Below, in pieces: positions 8,336 through 16,571 of a stretch of 64,000 bases of DNA. Every line of letters begins with the position of its first letter. The stretch's first letter is position 1. Below the pieces are notes generated by a model that had not been told where the DNA came from, did no database searches, and saw only the letters and a list, made by a program, of their open reading frames with translations. Both the position numbers and the translations under genes were made by a program. This stretch comes from Chungangia koreensis. Its GTDB lineage: Bacteria > Bacillota > Bacilli > Bacillales_A > Planococcaceae. The stretch spans positions 204,659 through 268,658 of the forward strand of contig NZ_JBHSEC010000001.1 in the NCBI RefSeq assembly GCF_042651785.1. Direction: 5' to 3'.

Positions 8336-8575
8336 TTATTGCATTTGGCTTAGGCGTTGGTCTACCGCTTCCATAACACCATCAAGGGACATGCCCTTCA
8401 TCCCGATTACAGGGAAGTTAAATTCATCATTATGGCCTTCGTTGATAGCGCGGACGATTCCTAAATCATAGCCAGTTACGTTTTCGTTCGTATCGAACAA
8501 TTTCACTTCATGGCCTTTTCCTTGCAATGCAACCGCTATATCTTCAAAAGGCTGTTCAACTGCGATTTTTGCCAT
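8336..8575 (-). CDS. UPF0180 family protein (YkuS-like)
   Basis: A 79-residue acidic protein matching the short UPF0180/YkuS family: it begins MAKIAVEQPFEDI, has the central VTGYDLGIVRAINEGHND segment and ends MEAVDQRL. The family has no established function. The ATG at 8575 follows GAAGGAGGAGAGAAAA; an in-frame ATG six codons upstream lies before this site. It is monocistronic and convergent with the VOC gene. Confidence 0.8.
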   Translation of the reverse strand: MAKIAVEQPFEDIAVALQGKGHEVKLFDTNENVTGYDLGIVRAINEGHNDEFNFPVIGMKGMSLDGVMEAVDQRLSQMQ

Positions 8576-8638
8576 TTTTCTCTCCTCCTTCAACGATTAC
8601 TATCCCCAATTTTATAAGGAATATGAATTTTTTATAAT

Positions 8639-8654
8639 GTGAGTGATTACTCAC
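8639..8654. promoter_or_regulatory. Operator O1 (TetR-type) of ABC exporter operon
   Basis: GTGAGTGATTACTCAC, an imperfect palindrome covering the place of the -35 element of a promoter with TATAAT at 8666-8671. Its reverse complement is repeated at 8676-8691. It is probably bound by the TetR protein encoded at 10469. Confidence 0.65.
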
Positions 8655-8675
8655 TTTTCTTGTCATATAATAGAA

Positions 8676-8691
8676 ATGAGTAATCACTCAC
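8676..8691. promoter_or_regulatory. Operator O2 (TetR-type) of ABC exporter operon
   Basis: ATGAGTAATCACTCAC, the reverse complement of O1 with one terminal mismatch, centred 37 bp from it and lying just downstream of TATAAT (8666-8671), over the probable transcription start. Binding here and at O1 would close the promoter. Confidence 0.65.
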
Positions 8692-8711
8692 AAAGAAAAG
8701 GAGTGGGATGT

Positions 8712-9437
8712 ATGGATCAAAAAGTAAATGTCTCCATTCAACATGTTAGTAAAAGCTTTAAGAACCATGAAGTACTGAAGAATATTAGTTTGGATGTATT
8801 TGTAGGTGAGATATTCGGATTGTTGGGACCTTCGGGTTCAGGAAAGACGACATTAGTGAAACAATTGACAGGCTTGGATTCCCCGACTTCGGGGGAGTGT
8901 TATTTATTCCAGCATAAGATGCCAAATTTGAAGCTCATTCGTCGGATCGGCTATATGGCGCAATCTGATGCACTCTACGAAGATTTAACTGCGATGGAAA
9001 ATCTTCAATTTTTCTCTTCCTTGTATGGCTTGAAAAAGAGCCAGAAGCAACGGATAGAAGAGGTCTCAAAAATCGTCAACCTGTCTGAGGATTTAAGGAA
9101 ATTGGTTTCGAACTATTCTGGTGGAATGAAAAGAAGACTGTCGTTAGCCATTGCGCTTTTGCATGACCCGGATATTCTCATACTGGACGAACCGACTGTC
9201 GGAATTGACCCGGTTTTGAGAAAAAGCATTTGGAAGTCATTTTACGAACTGAAGAAGAGAGGAAAAACGCTCATCGTCACGACGCATGTCATGGACGAAG
9301 CAGAAAAATGTGACAGGCTCGGACTAATCAGGGAGGGTCGATTAATTGCTGTGGGTGCTCCTGAAGAATTGAAGAAGGAAACAGGCACGAAGACGATTGA
9401 AGACGCGTTCCTAAAGTATGGAGGTGTGGAAGCATGA
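8712..9437 (+). CDS. ABC-2 exporter ATPase
   Basis: A 241-residue ABC ATPase with Walker A GPSGSGKT at about 41-48, signature NYSGGMKRR at about 138, Walker B ILILDEP and the switch His in TTHVMDEAEKC. It is the nucleotide-binding subunit for the permease encoded immediately downstream (ATGA overlap). The ATG at 8712 follows AAGGAGTGGGATGT; an earlier in-frame ATG would place the operators inside the gene. Together with the TetR gene at 10469 this resembles drug-efflux ABC operons under TetR control in Bacillales. Confidence 0.9.
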   Translation: MDQKVNVSIQHVSKSFKNHEVLKNISLDVFVGEIFGLLGPSGSGKTTLVKQLTGLDSPTSGECYLFQHKMPNLKLIRRIGYMAQSDALYEDLTAMENLQFFSSLYGLKKSQKQRIEEVSKIVNLSEDLRKLVSNYSGGMKRRLSLAIALLHDPDILILDEPTVGIDPVLRKSIWKSFYELKKRGKTLIVTTHVMDEAEKCDRLGLIREGRLIAVGAPEELKKETGTKTIEDAFLKYGGVEA

Positions 9438-10450
9438 GAGTGCTGGCATTGGGAAAGCGCATTTTAAGGCAAATCATTCGGGATAAGCGGACGTTGGGAC
9501 TGTTGATCATGGCACCGATTTTAGTATTGACGATGCTTTACTTAGTGTTCGAGGGAGAGGATTATATCCCGAAAGTAGGACTTGTCGATGTCCCGACCGG
9601 AAAAATGGAACTCAATGGAGCGGAAATCACTAACTATGACAGTGAAAAAGATGCGGCAAATGACTTGGTGAATCGGGATATTGACGCTTATATAGCCCTT
9701 GAGAGCCAAACACCTAAAATCGTTTTGGAAGGAAGCGATCCAGCAGTTTCAGGAACTGTGATGAAGTGGTTCCAGTCAACTCTACCCGTAGCTCACATAA
9801 ATGATGCACTAAAACCGGAAATCGAATATCTGCATGGCTCCGAAGATATGGGGAGCTTCGATTACTTCGGACCTGTCTTATTAGGGTTTTTCGTCTTTTT
9901 CTTTGTTTTCCTAATTGCTGGTGTATCTTTTTTAAGAGAGCGGACAAAAGGGACATTGGAAAGACTGATGGCCAGTCCGATTCGAAAATGGGAAATCGTT
10001 TTGGGCTACATTTTAGGGTTTGGACTCTTTACGATGATCCAAGCGACTGTAATAGCGGCTTATGCTGTTTATGTTTTAGATATGTTAATGGAAGGTTCCT
10101 TTTTCAGCTTGCTGATCATTATTTTATTGCTTTCATTAACAGCTTTGACACTCGGGACGCTCTTGTCCTCGTTCGCAAATAATGAGCTGCAAATGATTCA
10201 GTTCATTCCACTCGTGGTTGTTCCACAAATATTCTTTTCGGGATTATTCAACTTGGAGACGATTTCGGAATGGATTAGCTGGATCGGACCGTTTACGCCG
10301 TTGTATTATGCAGCAGATGCATTACGGGACGTGATGGTAAGAGGTTACGGGTTTAATGAAATACAACTGAACCTCCTGGTACTATTCGGATTTTCTTTGC
10401 TTTTTTTCTTCCTAAATACGCTTGTCCTAAGGAAATACCGAAAAATTTAA
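9434..10450 (+). CDS. ABC-2 type transporter permease
   Basis: A 338-residue membrane subunit of the ABC2_membrane_3 type: one N-terminal helix (LGLLIMAPILVLTMLYLVF), an extracytoplasmic domain of about 120 residues, then five or six helices from residue about 155 on, including the conserved SFLRERTKGTLERLMASPI cytoplasmic loop and FFSGLFNLETI. It pairs with the ATPase at 8712 (four-base overlap) as an exporter of unknown substrate, probably a toxic compound or lipid. Confidence 0.88.
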   Translation: MRVLALGKRILRQIIRDKRTLGLLIMAPILVLTMLYLVFEGEDYIPKVGLVDVPTGKMELNGAEITNYDSEKDAANDLVNRDIDAYIALESQTPKIVLEGSDPAVSGTVMKWFQSTLPVAHINDALKPEIEYLHGSEDMGSFDYFGPVLLGFFVFFFVFLIAGVSFLRERTKGTLERLMASPIRKWEIVLGYILGFGLFTMIQATVIAAYAVYVLDMLMEGSFFSLLIIILLLSLTALTLGTLLSSFANNELQMIQFIPLVVVPQIFFSGLFNLETISEWISWIGPFTPLYYAADALRDVMVRGYGFNEIQLNLLVLFGFSLLFFFLNTLVLRKYRKI

Positions 10451-10468
10451 GTAGGAGGGCTTTTTAGA

Positions 10469-11116
10469 ATGTCGAAGAATGATGAACTAATTGCAGAATT
10501 GATGAACGGTTCGGAGAAAATGACGGACCGGCAAAAAAATATCGTGGTAGCAGCCGTGGAAATGTTCGCTGAAAAGGGGTATTCTGGAACATCGACAAAA
10601 GAGATTGCGCAGAAGGCTGGCGTGGCAGAAGGAACGATTTTCAGGCATTATAAAACGAAAAAAGACTTACTGCTTGCGATTGTCACCCCGACGATGATTA
10701 AACTATTGGCACCGGTCATCATAAAAGATTTAAATAAAGTACTGAATAAGGAATTTGAGAATTTTGAGGATTTTATACGTGAGATGGTCGCAAACCGGGC
10801 AGAATTCCTGAACAAAAATGGACCGACCGTGAGGGTCCTCATTCAAGAAATCCCTTTCCATCCTGAACTGAAGGAACAATTCATCAAGCATATTGGGGAA
10901 GAAGTGTATGCCCGCTACTTGCAAATTGTCAAACACTACCAGGATAAGGGTGAAATAATTGAAATGGAGCCTGCAAGCGTCGTGCGCTTTACTGCATCTG
11001 TCCTGCTCGGTTACTTTGCTGCAAAGCATGTCATCTCACCGGCGGGGTGGAATGATGAATTAGAATTGAACAACACGATTACGATGTTGAAAGCGGCGTT
11101 GGATCCTAAGAAATAA
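10469..11116 (+). CDS. TetR/AcrR family regulator
   Basis: A 215-residue repressor. Residues about 20-65 form the TetR HTH (KNIVVAAVEMFAEKGYSGTSTKEIAQKAGVAEGTIFRHYKTK split over helices 1-4); the C-terminal part is a ligand-binding helical domain without recognisable ligand motif. It is the third gene of the ABC operon, 18 bases after the permease stop, with GTAGGAGGGC as ribosome site. Autoregulation through the paired operators at 8639 and 8676 is inferred from this arrangement. Confidence 0.9.
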   Translation: MSKNDELIAELMNGSEKMTDRQKNIVVAAVEMFAEKGYSGTSTKEIAQKAGVAEGTIFRHYKTKKDLLLAIVTPTMIKLLAPVIIKDLNKVLNKEFENFEDFIREMVANRAEFLNKNGPTVRVLIQEIPFHPELKEQFIKHIGEEVYARYLQIVKHYQDKGEIIEMEPASVVRFTASVLLGYFAAKHVISPAGWNDELELNNTITMLKAALDPKK

Positions 11117-11185
11117 AACAGTGTTCTTGAAACATTAAACGTTGTATCATACTCATGATAAGGAATATGCCCAAGGGAGGGAAAA

Positions 11186-11338
11186 GGATGGAGAAAGTAT
11201 GGATATGCTGCGGACTTTGTGGTGTTAAATGAGGATATTTTGACAATTGATCCCAATCAGATTGGTGATATTTTAGTAGAAGAAACCTATATGGCTGGCG
11301 AGTCGGTTTACCGCCGAAAAATCGAAAGCCTGTTATAA
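11186..11338 (+). pseudogene. C-terminal remnant of a YtcJ-like amidohydrolase
   Basis: One frame reads YAADFVVLNEDILTIDP then IGDILVEETYMAGESVYRR before TAA at 11336, which is the usual C-terminal end of amidohydrolase-3 (YtcJ-type) enzymes (GKYADFVVLxxD ... V..T.V.G..VY). The frame is closed upstream at 11159 and there is no catalytic domain, so about 90% of the gene is missing. A complete terminator follows, consistent with a decayed gene end left in place. Confidence 0.7.
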
Positions 11339-11345
11339 ATAACTG

Positions 11346-11386
11346 ACCCTAAACGGTGTACTCAACGTAGCCGTTTAGGGTTTTTT
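11346..11386 (+). terminator. Rho-independent terminator
   Basis: Stem CCCTAAACGG/CCGTTTAGGG with T6 following, after the amidohydrolase remnant. Confidence 0.9.
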
Positions 11387-11404
11387 GTGGTTGTATTTGT
11401 GGAT

Positions 11405-11500
11405 GGTTGGAAAGTTTTTGAGTTTGGTTGGAAAGTTTGATGGAATGGTTGGAAAGTTTTGAGGTTGGTTGAAAAGTTTGATGGAATGGTTGGAAAGTTG
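11405..11500 (+). repeat. 21-bp-phased array of GGTTGGAAAGTTT (five units)
   Basis: GGTTGGAAAGTTT starts at 11405, 11426 and 11447, then GGTTGAAAAGTTT at 11467 and GGTTGGAAAGTTG at 11488: steps of 21, 21, 20 and 21 bases. Seven to eight unrelated bases separate the units, except that TGATGGAAT recurs before the third and fifth. It lies between the amidohydrolase remnant and nrnB; no other feature is visible between 11505 and 11650. Confidence 0.75.
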
Positions 11501-11660
11501 CTGACATATTCGGGATCTTATATCGTAAAGAGCCAATCATATTAATGAAACAAGACTTCTCATACTGTATTTAATCCAGAATCGTTTACAATGGGTGATG
11601 GTCCACCTTTTAACATAAACGGACTTAAAGTAATCCATACTACCCTTTGAGGTGAAAGTA

Positions 11661-12836
11661 ATGATTAAACTATTAACGCATAATGACTTGGACGGAGTGA
11701 GCTGCGGAATTTTGGCTAAAATTGCGTTCGGTAAGGAAGTTCATGTCCGATATAATTCTGTCTCCGGTCTCGACCGGGAAGTTGCATGGTTTCTGGAAAA
11801 TGACAAAGATAAAATGCTCTATATTACTGATTTATCGGTCAATGAAGAGAATGAAAAGAACTTAGAGGAATTCTATCAATCGGGCGGGAAAGTCCAACTG
11901 ATTGATCATCATAAGTCTGCCCTTCATTTTAACGAATATGAGTGGGCAAGCATCACGGTAGAGGAAGAGGAAGACAAGTTAGCGTCGGCAACATCTCTTT
12001 TCTATGAACATTTAGTTCGAAATGGTCATCTCCAACCGTCAGATGCGATGGCGGAATATGTTGAACTTGTTAGGCAATACGATACGTGGGAATGGGAACG
12101 GAACGAAAACTGGGCAGCACAGCGGCTGAATGCCTTGTTCTTCTTAGTTTCCATTGATGAGTTTGAAGAGAAAATGATTGAGCGTCTAACAGGCAGTGAA
12201 CATTTCCAATTCGATGAATTCGAAAAGAAGATACTGGATATGGAAGAGGATAAAATTGAACGGTATATCCGAAGAAAACGTCGGGAAATCGTTCAAGCTG
12301 AAGTGGATGGCCTGTTTGCTGGAATCGTCTATGCAGAGTCGTATCATTCCGAATTGGGTAACGAACTTGGAAAGGAATATCCGCATCTCGACTACATTGC
12401 GATCTTAATGATGGGCAGCAAGCGAATCAGCTTTAGAACGATCCATGATGATGTGGATGTGTCCGAAGTAGCGGGACATTTTGGTGGCGGTGGCCATGCG
12501 AAGGCATCTGGCTGTTCCATGACAGAAGAAGCGTATAAGAAATTCGTTACCGGGACGTTCCACTTAGAACAGTTGCATGAGGATTCCAAACGAAATCGTT
12601 TCAATGTGAAGGAATCTTCCTTCGGTTCACTCTATACGAATAGAGATGATGACCGTTTCTTCATATCCTCTGCAAAAGGGGAATGGCGCATTAAGCAAAA
12701 TGATCGCGTAATGAATAAGATCTTTCATTCCTTTGCTGAAGCAGAAAAGTTCATAAAACGAAATCACGAAGCATGGCTGGTCCGTGATGAGATATTTGTT
12801 CAATACTTAATGGAGTTAGTGAAGTCAGAAGGATAA
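11661..12836 (+). CDS. nrnB: DHH-DHHA1 nanoRNase/oligoribonuclease (NrnB-like)
   Basis: A 391-residue cytoplasmic phosphoesterase of the DHH family, degrading 2-5-mer RNA. The N-terminal DHH domain carries THNDLDGVSCG at about residue 6, YITDLS and the LIDHHKSA motif (metal-binding Asp-His-His); the DHHA1 domain carries FGGGGHAKASGC at about 273. The opening (HNDLDG..CGI..K.AFGK....YNSV.GL) matches B. subtilis YngD/NrnB. The ATG at 11661 follows GAGGTGAAAGTA. It is a single transcription unit ended by a terminator. Confidence 0.88.
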   Translation: MIKLLTHNDLDGVSCGILAKIAFGKEVHVRYNSVSGLDREVAWFLENDKDKMLYITDLSVNEENEKNLEEFYQSGGKVQLIDHHKSALHFNEYEWASITVEEEEDKLASATSLFYEHLVRNGHLQPSDAMAEYVELVRQYDTWEWERNENWAAQRLNALFFLVSIDEFEEKMIERLTGSEHFQFDEFEKKILDMEEDKIERYIRRKRREIVQAEVDGLFAGIVYAESYHSELGNELGKEYPHLDYIAILMMGSKRISFRTIHDDVDVSEVAGHFGGGGHAKASGCSMTEEAYKKFVTGTFHLEQLHEDSKRNRFNVKESSFGSLYTNRDDDRFFISSAKGEWRIKQNDRVMNKIFHSFAEAEKFIKRNHEAWLVRDEIFVQYLMELVKSEG

Positions 12837-12862
12837 GGCCAGGTTTGCCCTGGTCTTTTTAT
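12837..12862 (+). terminator. Rho-independent terminator
   Basis: GGCCAGG/CCCTGGTC stem with TTTTTATT, directly after nrnB. Confidence 0.75.
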
Positions 12863-12922
12863 TCATGAATAGGTTTGAATCCGAAATGATGAAGATATAT
12901 ATGAAGTAAGGAGGGGAAGATT

Positions 12923-13324
12923 GTGAAGTTGATCGATGAACTAGCTGAAGTGTTATTGATGACCGATCGGGAATTTGAACAATATCTAAATAAGGACACT
13001 GGAGAGATCTTTTTTAAGACGGATGATGAAGATGAAGAAATGGATGATCGTCTTGCTCTAATTCCACAAATCTCTTCGCCTGAAGCGTTCGACTTAATGG
13101 TGAGCTTCGCGAATGAACAGTCAGAAGACCATGCCTTCGTACTAAAAGATATATTGAATCAGCCACGCCCATTTGCGAAGTTTAAAGATAAAGTATATGA
13201 ACTTGGTATTCAAAACGAATGGTTCGCATTCGAAGACGGATACGCAAAGCAACGGATGCTGGATTGGCTTTTTGAAATTGGGGTATCCACGAATATAAGA
13301 GAGAATCTTGAAGGGGGACATTGA
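12923..13324 (+). CDS. UPF0158-like acidic protein
   Basis: A 133-residue acidic protein. The opening IDELAEVLLM ... YLNKDTGEIFF and the late IQNEWFAFEDGYAKQRMLDWLFEIG follow the pattern of UPF0158 proteins (helical N-terminus, W.(A/F)F.(D/N)....A..WL...G). No catalytic residues are known. The start is a GTG preceded by GTAAGGAGGGGAAGATT. It appears to be co-transcribed with the next gene, whose start lies one base after this stop. Confidence 0.65.
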   Translation: MKLIDELAEVLLMTDREFEQYLNKDTGEIFFKTDDEDEEMDDRLALIPQISSPEAFDLMVSFANEQSEDHAFVLKDILNQPRPFAKFKDKVYELGIQNEWFAFEDGYAKQRMLDWLFEIGVSTNIRENLEGGH

Positions 13325-13325
13325 A

Positions 13326-13631
13326 TTGCAAAATGAGTATGGATTGACATTGCCCGATGAGTTGGAAGGAATGGTCGTTTTAGATACATACATGAATTCA
13401 GAAGCCAGCGATGTGGGTGTCTTGGTGATGGGACAAAATATGAATCCAGTGTCTAATCATCCAGTAATTCGGATTTACCTGCTTTTGAAAGAATATGATG
13501 CTGTCTACGTTCATCAAGAATTGGAGTCGTTCACGTTTGAAAGTTATGGATCTGCTCTAACTTTCCTCCAGAAACTGCCGAAGATGTCGGCGCTTGAATT
13601 GCTGATTATGATGAAGGCGCAGAAGGTTTAA
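13326..13631 (+). CDS. Hypothetical protein
   Basis: A 101-residue soluble protein beginning LQNEYGLTLPDELEGMVVLD. I do not recognise the family. The TTG at 13326 is chosen because GAAGGGGGAC sits eight bases upstream; another TTG at 13308 overlaps the end of the upstream gene more deeply. It is tightly coupled to the UPF0158-like gene, so the two proteins may act together. Confidence 0.6.
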   Translation: MQNEYGLTLPDELEGMVVLDTYMNSEASDVGVLVMGQNMNPVSNHPVIRIYLLLKEYDAVYVHQELESFTFESYGSALTFLQKLPKMSALELLIMMKAQKV

Positions 13632-13642
13632 ACGTTAGACAA

Positions 13643-13978
13643 TTATTTATGGATAGAAACTCTCGTTCCAATCGGAACCTTTGCGGCCAATTCTAATACA
13701 TGATGATTATACATTCTTATACAGCCATGAGAGACATGTTTACCGATGGAGGCTGGGTTATTCGTTCCATGGATCCCGTAATGAGGCTTTGATAATCCCA
13801 TCCAAATCACTCCGAATGGTCCACCGGGATTCCATTGTTTATTGACCACTTTGTATGTTCCATTAGGTGTTGGGGTCAACATTTTGCCGACTCCAATCGG
13901 GTATGTTTTTATAAGCCTTCTACCATCAAACAGCCTTAACTTGTGTTTCGATATTGAAACGTCAATCCATCTCACCAA
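13643..13978 (-). CDS. L,D-transpeptidase (YkuD domain only)
   Basis: A 111-residue protein consisting of one YkuD domain: opening WIDVSISKHKLRLFDG, PNGTYKVV, then HGTNNPASIGKHVSHGCIRMYN, with catalytic His and Cys in SHGCIRM. It would form 3-3 crosslinks or attach proteins in peptidoglycan, especially in spores. It has no signal peptide or LysM domain, as in several short Bacillus homologues. Start is uncertain: adjacent TTG (13978) and GTG (13975), neither with a strong ribosome site. Confidence 0.85.
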   Translation of the reverse strand: MVRWIDVSISKHKLRLFDGRRLIKTYPIGVGKMLTPTPNGTYKVVNKQWNPGGPFGVIWMGLSKPHYGIHGTNNPASIGKHVSHGCIRMYNHHVLELAAKVPIGTRVSIHK

Positions 13979-14111
13979 TAAGAATCCACTTCCACTTCTT
14001 TTGAATTTGAAGAGTACGAAAGATGGGCAAGGTTGAAGGAATTCTGAATTTCAAATATAAAGAACTTCCTCCTAATTAGTCTATGCAGCAAAAGACAGTA
14101 GAGGTTCAAAA

Positions 14112-14152
14112 TTTAAACGACCTGAAGCAACTTTTAGCTTCAGGTCGTTATG
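14112..14152 (-). terminator. Terminator of TraB-like gene
   Basis: Minus-strand stem ACGACCTGAAGC/GCTTCAGGTCGT; T-rich sequence follows on the minus strand (TTTAAATTTTG). Confidence 0.7.
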
Positions 14153-14168
14153 TGTTTAAACAAATGCA

Positions 14169-15335
14169 CTATAGGTTCTGGAAAAACGTTTTAATGACGT
14201 CAGCACCGCCGATGAAAGTCCCGATGGAACCACCGATATTAGCGAGTACGATTACGAGTAGTACGCGTGTAACTTTATTGTCCCAAAAACCTTTTACTGT
14301 AAAGACATCTTCGGATAAGGTCTCGAAGTCCCTGACACTTGGGCGTCGCATATAAGCTTGAACTGCCCCAGAGAACCAGCCGACTGCGAGTAAAGGATGG
14401 AGGGCAGTCAAAGGAGCGGCGACGAATGAAGTGAGCACTGCCAGTGGATGCCCAAGGGCAGCAATTGTTCCGACTGCAGCGAGAGAACCTGTCCATAGGA
14501 ACCAGCTAATGGTTTGTTGGAGACCAGCTTCCGGATTGGCTAAGAATGTATACACAATCAGTCCGACGATTAAAAGCGGAATCAGCCAACCGACCACTTT
14601 TGGCCATTTAGGCTTTGGCGGCAATGCGGTAAGCTTCTTTAAATCATGTTCTTTGTAAATCTCTTGAGTAATTCCCGGAATATGGGCAGCACCTAAAACA
14701 GCGACAATCTTCTTCCCAGGAGCTTTGCGAATCTTTTGCGCTAAGTATTGGTCGCGTTCGTCAATCAGTGGCTGCTTCAGCTTTGGAAAGGACTCTGTGA
14801 ATTCAGCAAGGACGGAATTGAGCATGTCCTTCGATTTCATCTGTTCCATTTCCTCTTCACTGATTTCTTCCTTGCTGAAGATACTCATGAATACAGATGT
14901 CAATAACTGTGACTTGCCCATGAATCCCAAGTTGCCCCAAATACGGGAAAACGTTGTTTGGATATTCCGGTCGGCAAGCACCAACTTTGCTCCAATCTCT
15001 TTTGCGGACTTAATGCCTTGGATCATTTCCTGGCCGGGTTGAATATCGAACTGCTTGGCCATCCGGTTCTGGAAGGAGGAAATCGCCAAGTTCATCAACA
15101 GCAACGAAGCTTTTTTCTCTTTGATCACTTTAAAGATGTCCGTTTCTTTCCATTTATTTCCTTCAGTAATAGCTTTATAACGTTGCTCATCCAGCTCGAT
15201 ACAAACCGTATCCGGCTGTTCGGCTTCAATGATGGATTTAACCTGCTCGGCGCTTTGTCTTGAAACGTGGGCGGTCCCAATCAGGATGAATTCCTTATCT
15301 TCTATCGTAAGTCTTGTGATATTCTCTTCAGACAT
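14169..15335 (-). CDS. TraB/GumN family membrane protein
   Basis: A 388-residue protein of the TraB/PrgY type. The N-terminal 220 residues form the TraB domain with GTAHVSRQSAEQV at about 21 (family GTAHvs motif), CIELDEQRY and AVLGAAHIPGI (second conserved His). The C-terminal part has about four hydrophobic helices. PrgY in enterococci limits pheromone activity; in most bacteria the role is unknown, and a metalloprotease-like activity has been proposed for the superfamily from its motifs. It is monocistronic. The quorum-sensing genes at 42-45 kb are too far away to infer a link. Confidence 0.85.
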   Translation of the reverse strand: MSEENITRLTIEDKEFILIGTAHVSRQSAEQVKSIIEAEQPDTVCIELDEQRYKAITEGNKWKETDIFKVIKEKKASLLLMNLAISSFQNRMAKQFDIQPGQEMIQGIKSAKEIGAKLVLADRNIQTTFSRIWGNLGFMGKSQLLTSVFMSIFSKEEISEEEMEQMKSKDMLNSVLAEFTESFPKLKQPLIDERDQYLAQKIRKAPGKKIVAVLGAAHIPGITQEIYKEHDLKKLTALPPKPKWPKVVGWLIPLLIVGLIVYTFLANPEAGLQQTISWFLWTGSLAAVGTIAALGHPLAVLTSFVAAPLTALHPLLAVGWFSGAVQAYMRRPSVRDFETLSEDVFTVKGFWDNKVTRVLLVIVLANIGGSIGTFIGGADVIKTFFQNL

Positions 15336-15451
15336 AAGCGACTTCCTTTATCTATATAGTTTCTTATATTTAATAATGAGCCATTAGATGGTAGATTTCA
15401 ACTGCCGGATTGAAGAAAATATAAGCACGCGGAGCATATTCGGAACATACC

Positions 15452-15475
15452 CTACTAAAAAGGTTAGTAGGAGGT
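15452..15475. other. Small hairpin before Gate-domain gene
   Basis: CCTACTAAAAAGGTTAGTAGG can fold as a short stem just upstream of the start at 15486, with the 3' arm overlapping the GGAGG ribosome site. It might modulate translation; no known riboswitch pattern is recognisable. Confidence 0.25.
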
Positions 15476-15485
15476 TTGTGGAGTT

Positions 15486-16571
15486 ATGCGGGCTCCGTTT
15501 TTAAAGGGTTCTTCGCCGCGTTCCTCGTGGCATCTGTTTGAACTCATCGGTCTTGTGTTGGTGTTCTTGTCCCTGCTGATTCTATTATTTGCCCCGCAGT
15601 CCCTTTCAAGTTTTTTCAATACGGTCATAGCAGAAGTGAAGCCGGTTGTAGTGGATATATTCCTGACGAGCGAGGTCGGGATGGCGATAATCATTAGTGT
15701 GATTTTCGGTCGGCTGCTGGAGCGGCTTGGGTTTACAGACGGTCTCATCCGCGTGTTTGTACCCATTATGAAATGGTTCAAGATCAACCCCTCAGTAATT
15801 GTCCCAAGCGTCTACAATATTTTAGGTGATATAAATGCTGCTGGAAAAATTTCTGGTCCTATATTAGTTAAGGCGAACGCGACGAAAGCGGAACAAAAGA
15901 TTGCAGTTGCGACCATGATTCAGTCTCCGCAATCATTCGCTACGTTAGTGCTGGGGCTCATAGCCTTATCGGTTTTTGGCATTAACGCTTTCCCTCTAAT
16001 TCTTTTCTCAATTTTCATACCGATAATTATCGTGCCGTTCATTCTCTCAAGAACGATTTATAGGGATACCCGGAAGGTCGACCTTAATGAGTTGCCTCGA
16101 TTCACACCTCAAACGCGATTCATGAATACCATTTTCGGTTCAGCAAGAGAAGGTGTTGAATTATTATTCCTGATCATTATTCCTGCAGTAGCCGCAGTCT
16201 TTTTCTTCATCGGTGCACTTAAGTTCTTTGGGTTATGGAGTGGAATTGAAGGTGTGCTAACTTCGTTTTTAACGGTGCTAAGTATAGAGCCCTCAACGGG
16301 AATCATTTCAATTTTAGCTGCACCGACATTAGCGGTTGCCCAATTGGCTGATGTAGCAGCAACAATCGACCCAAGACTAATTGTCGGTTCCTTTGTTTTA
16401 GCAAACTCGGGACTTCCGTTGTCTGTTATCTTTGGACAGATTCCAGTAACCTGGGCAGAATCATCTGATTTGAGTGAGCGGGAGGCATTAGTAGCTGCGG
16501 TGATCGGAATGCTGATCCGGATTTTCACTGCCTGTATCCTTGCGTACTTCTTGACTCCATTCCTGGTGTGA
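15486..16571 (+). CDS. Nucleoside-recognition (Gate) domain membrane protein
   Basis: A 361-residue integral membrane protein with about nine hydrophobic helices. Two Gate-like halves are seen: GMAIIISVIFGRLLERLGF ... PSVYNILGDINAAGKISGPIL in the first and FGSAREGVELLFLIIIPAVAAVFFF ... GSFVLANSGLPLSVIFGQIP in the second. Gate-domain proteins include spore maturation proteins SpmA/B, FeoB and CNT transporters; this one is a separate branch that probably acts as a transporter. The stop overlaps the next gene's GTG (GTGATG), so it is coupled to an amidohydrolase, suggesting uptake and hydrolysis of one substrate. Confidence 0.75.
   Translation: MRAPFLKGSSPRSSWHLFELIGLVLVFLSLLILLFAPQSLSSFFNTVIAEVKPVVVDIFLTSEVGMAIIISVIFGRLLERLGFTDGLIRVFVPIMKWFKINPSVIVPSVYNILGDINAAGKISGPILVKANATKAEQKIAVATMIQSPQSFATLVLGLIALSVFGINAFPLILFSIFIPIIIVPFILSRTIYRDTRKVDLNELPRFTPQTRFMNTIFGSAREGVELLFLIIIPAVAAVFFFIGALKFFGLWSGIEGVLTSFLTVLSIEPSTGIISILAAPTLAVAQLADVAATIDPRLIVGSFVLANSGLPLSVIFGQIPVTWAESSDLSEREALVAAVIGMLIRIFTACILAYFLTPFLV

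Noticed and set aside
15464..15787. 107-codon minus-strand frame overlapping the start of the Gate-domain gene
   Set aside because: No ribosome site; the plus-strand gene with clear membrane protein pattern explains the stretch.
16109..16528. 139-codon minus-strand frame opposite the Gate-domain gene
   Set aside because: Shadow frame; composition mirrors hydrophobic codons of the real gene and no start signals are seen.
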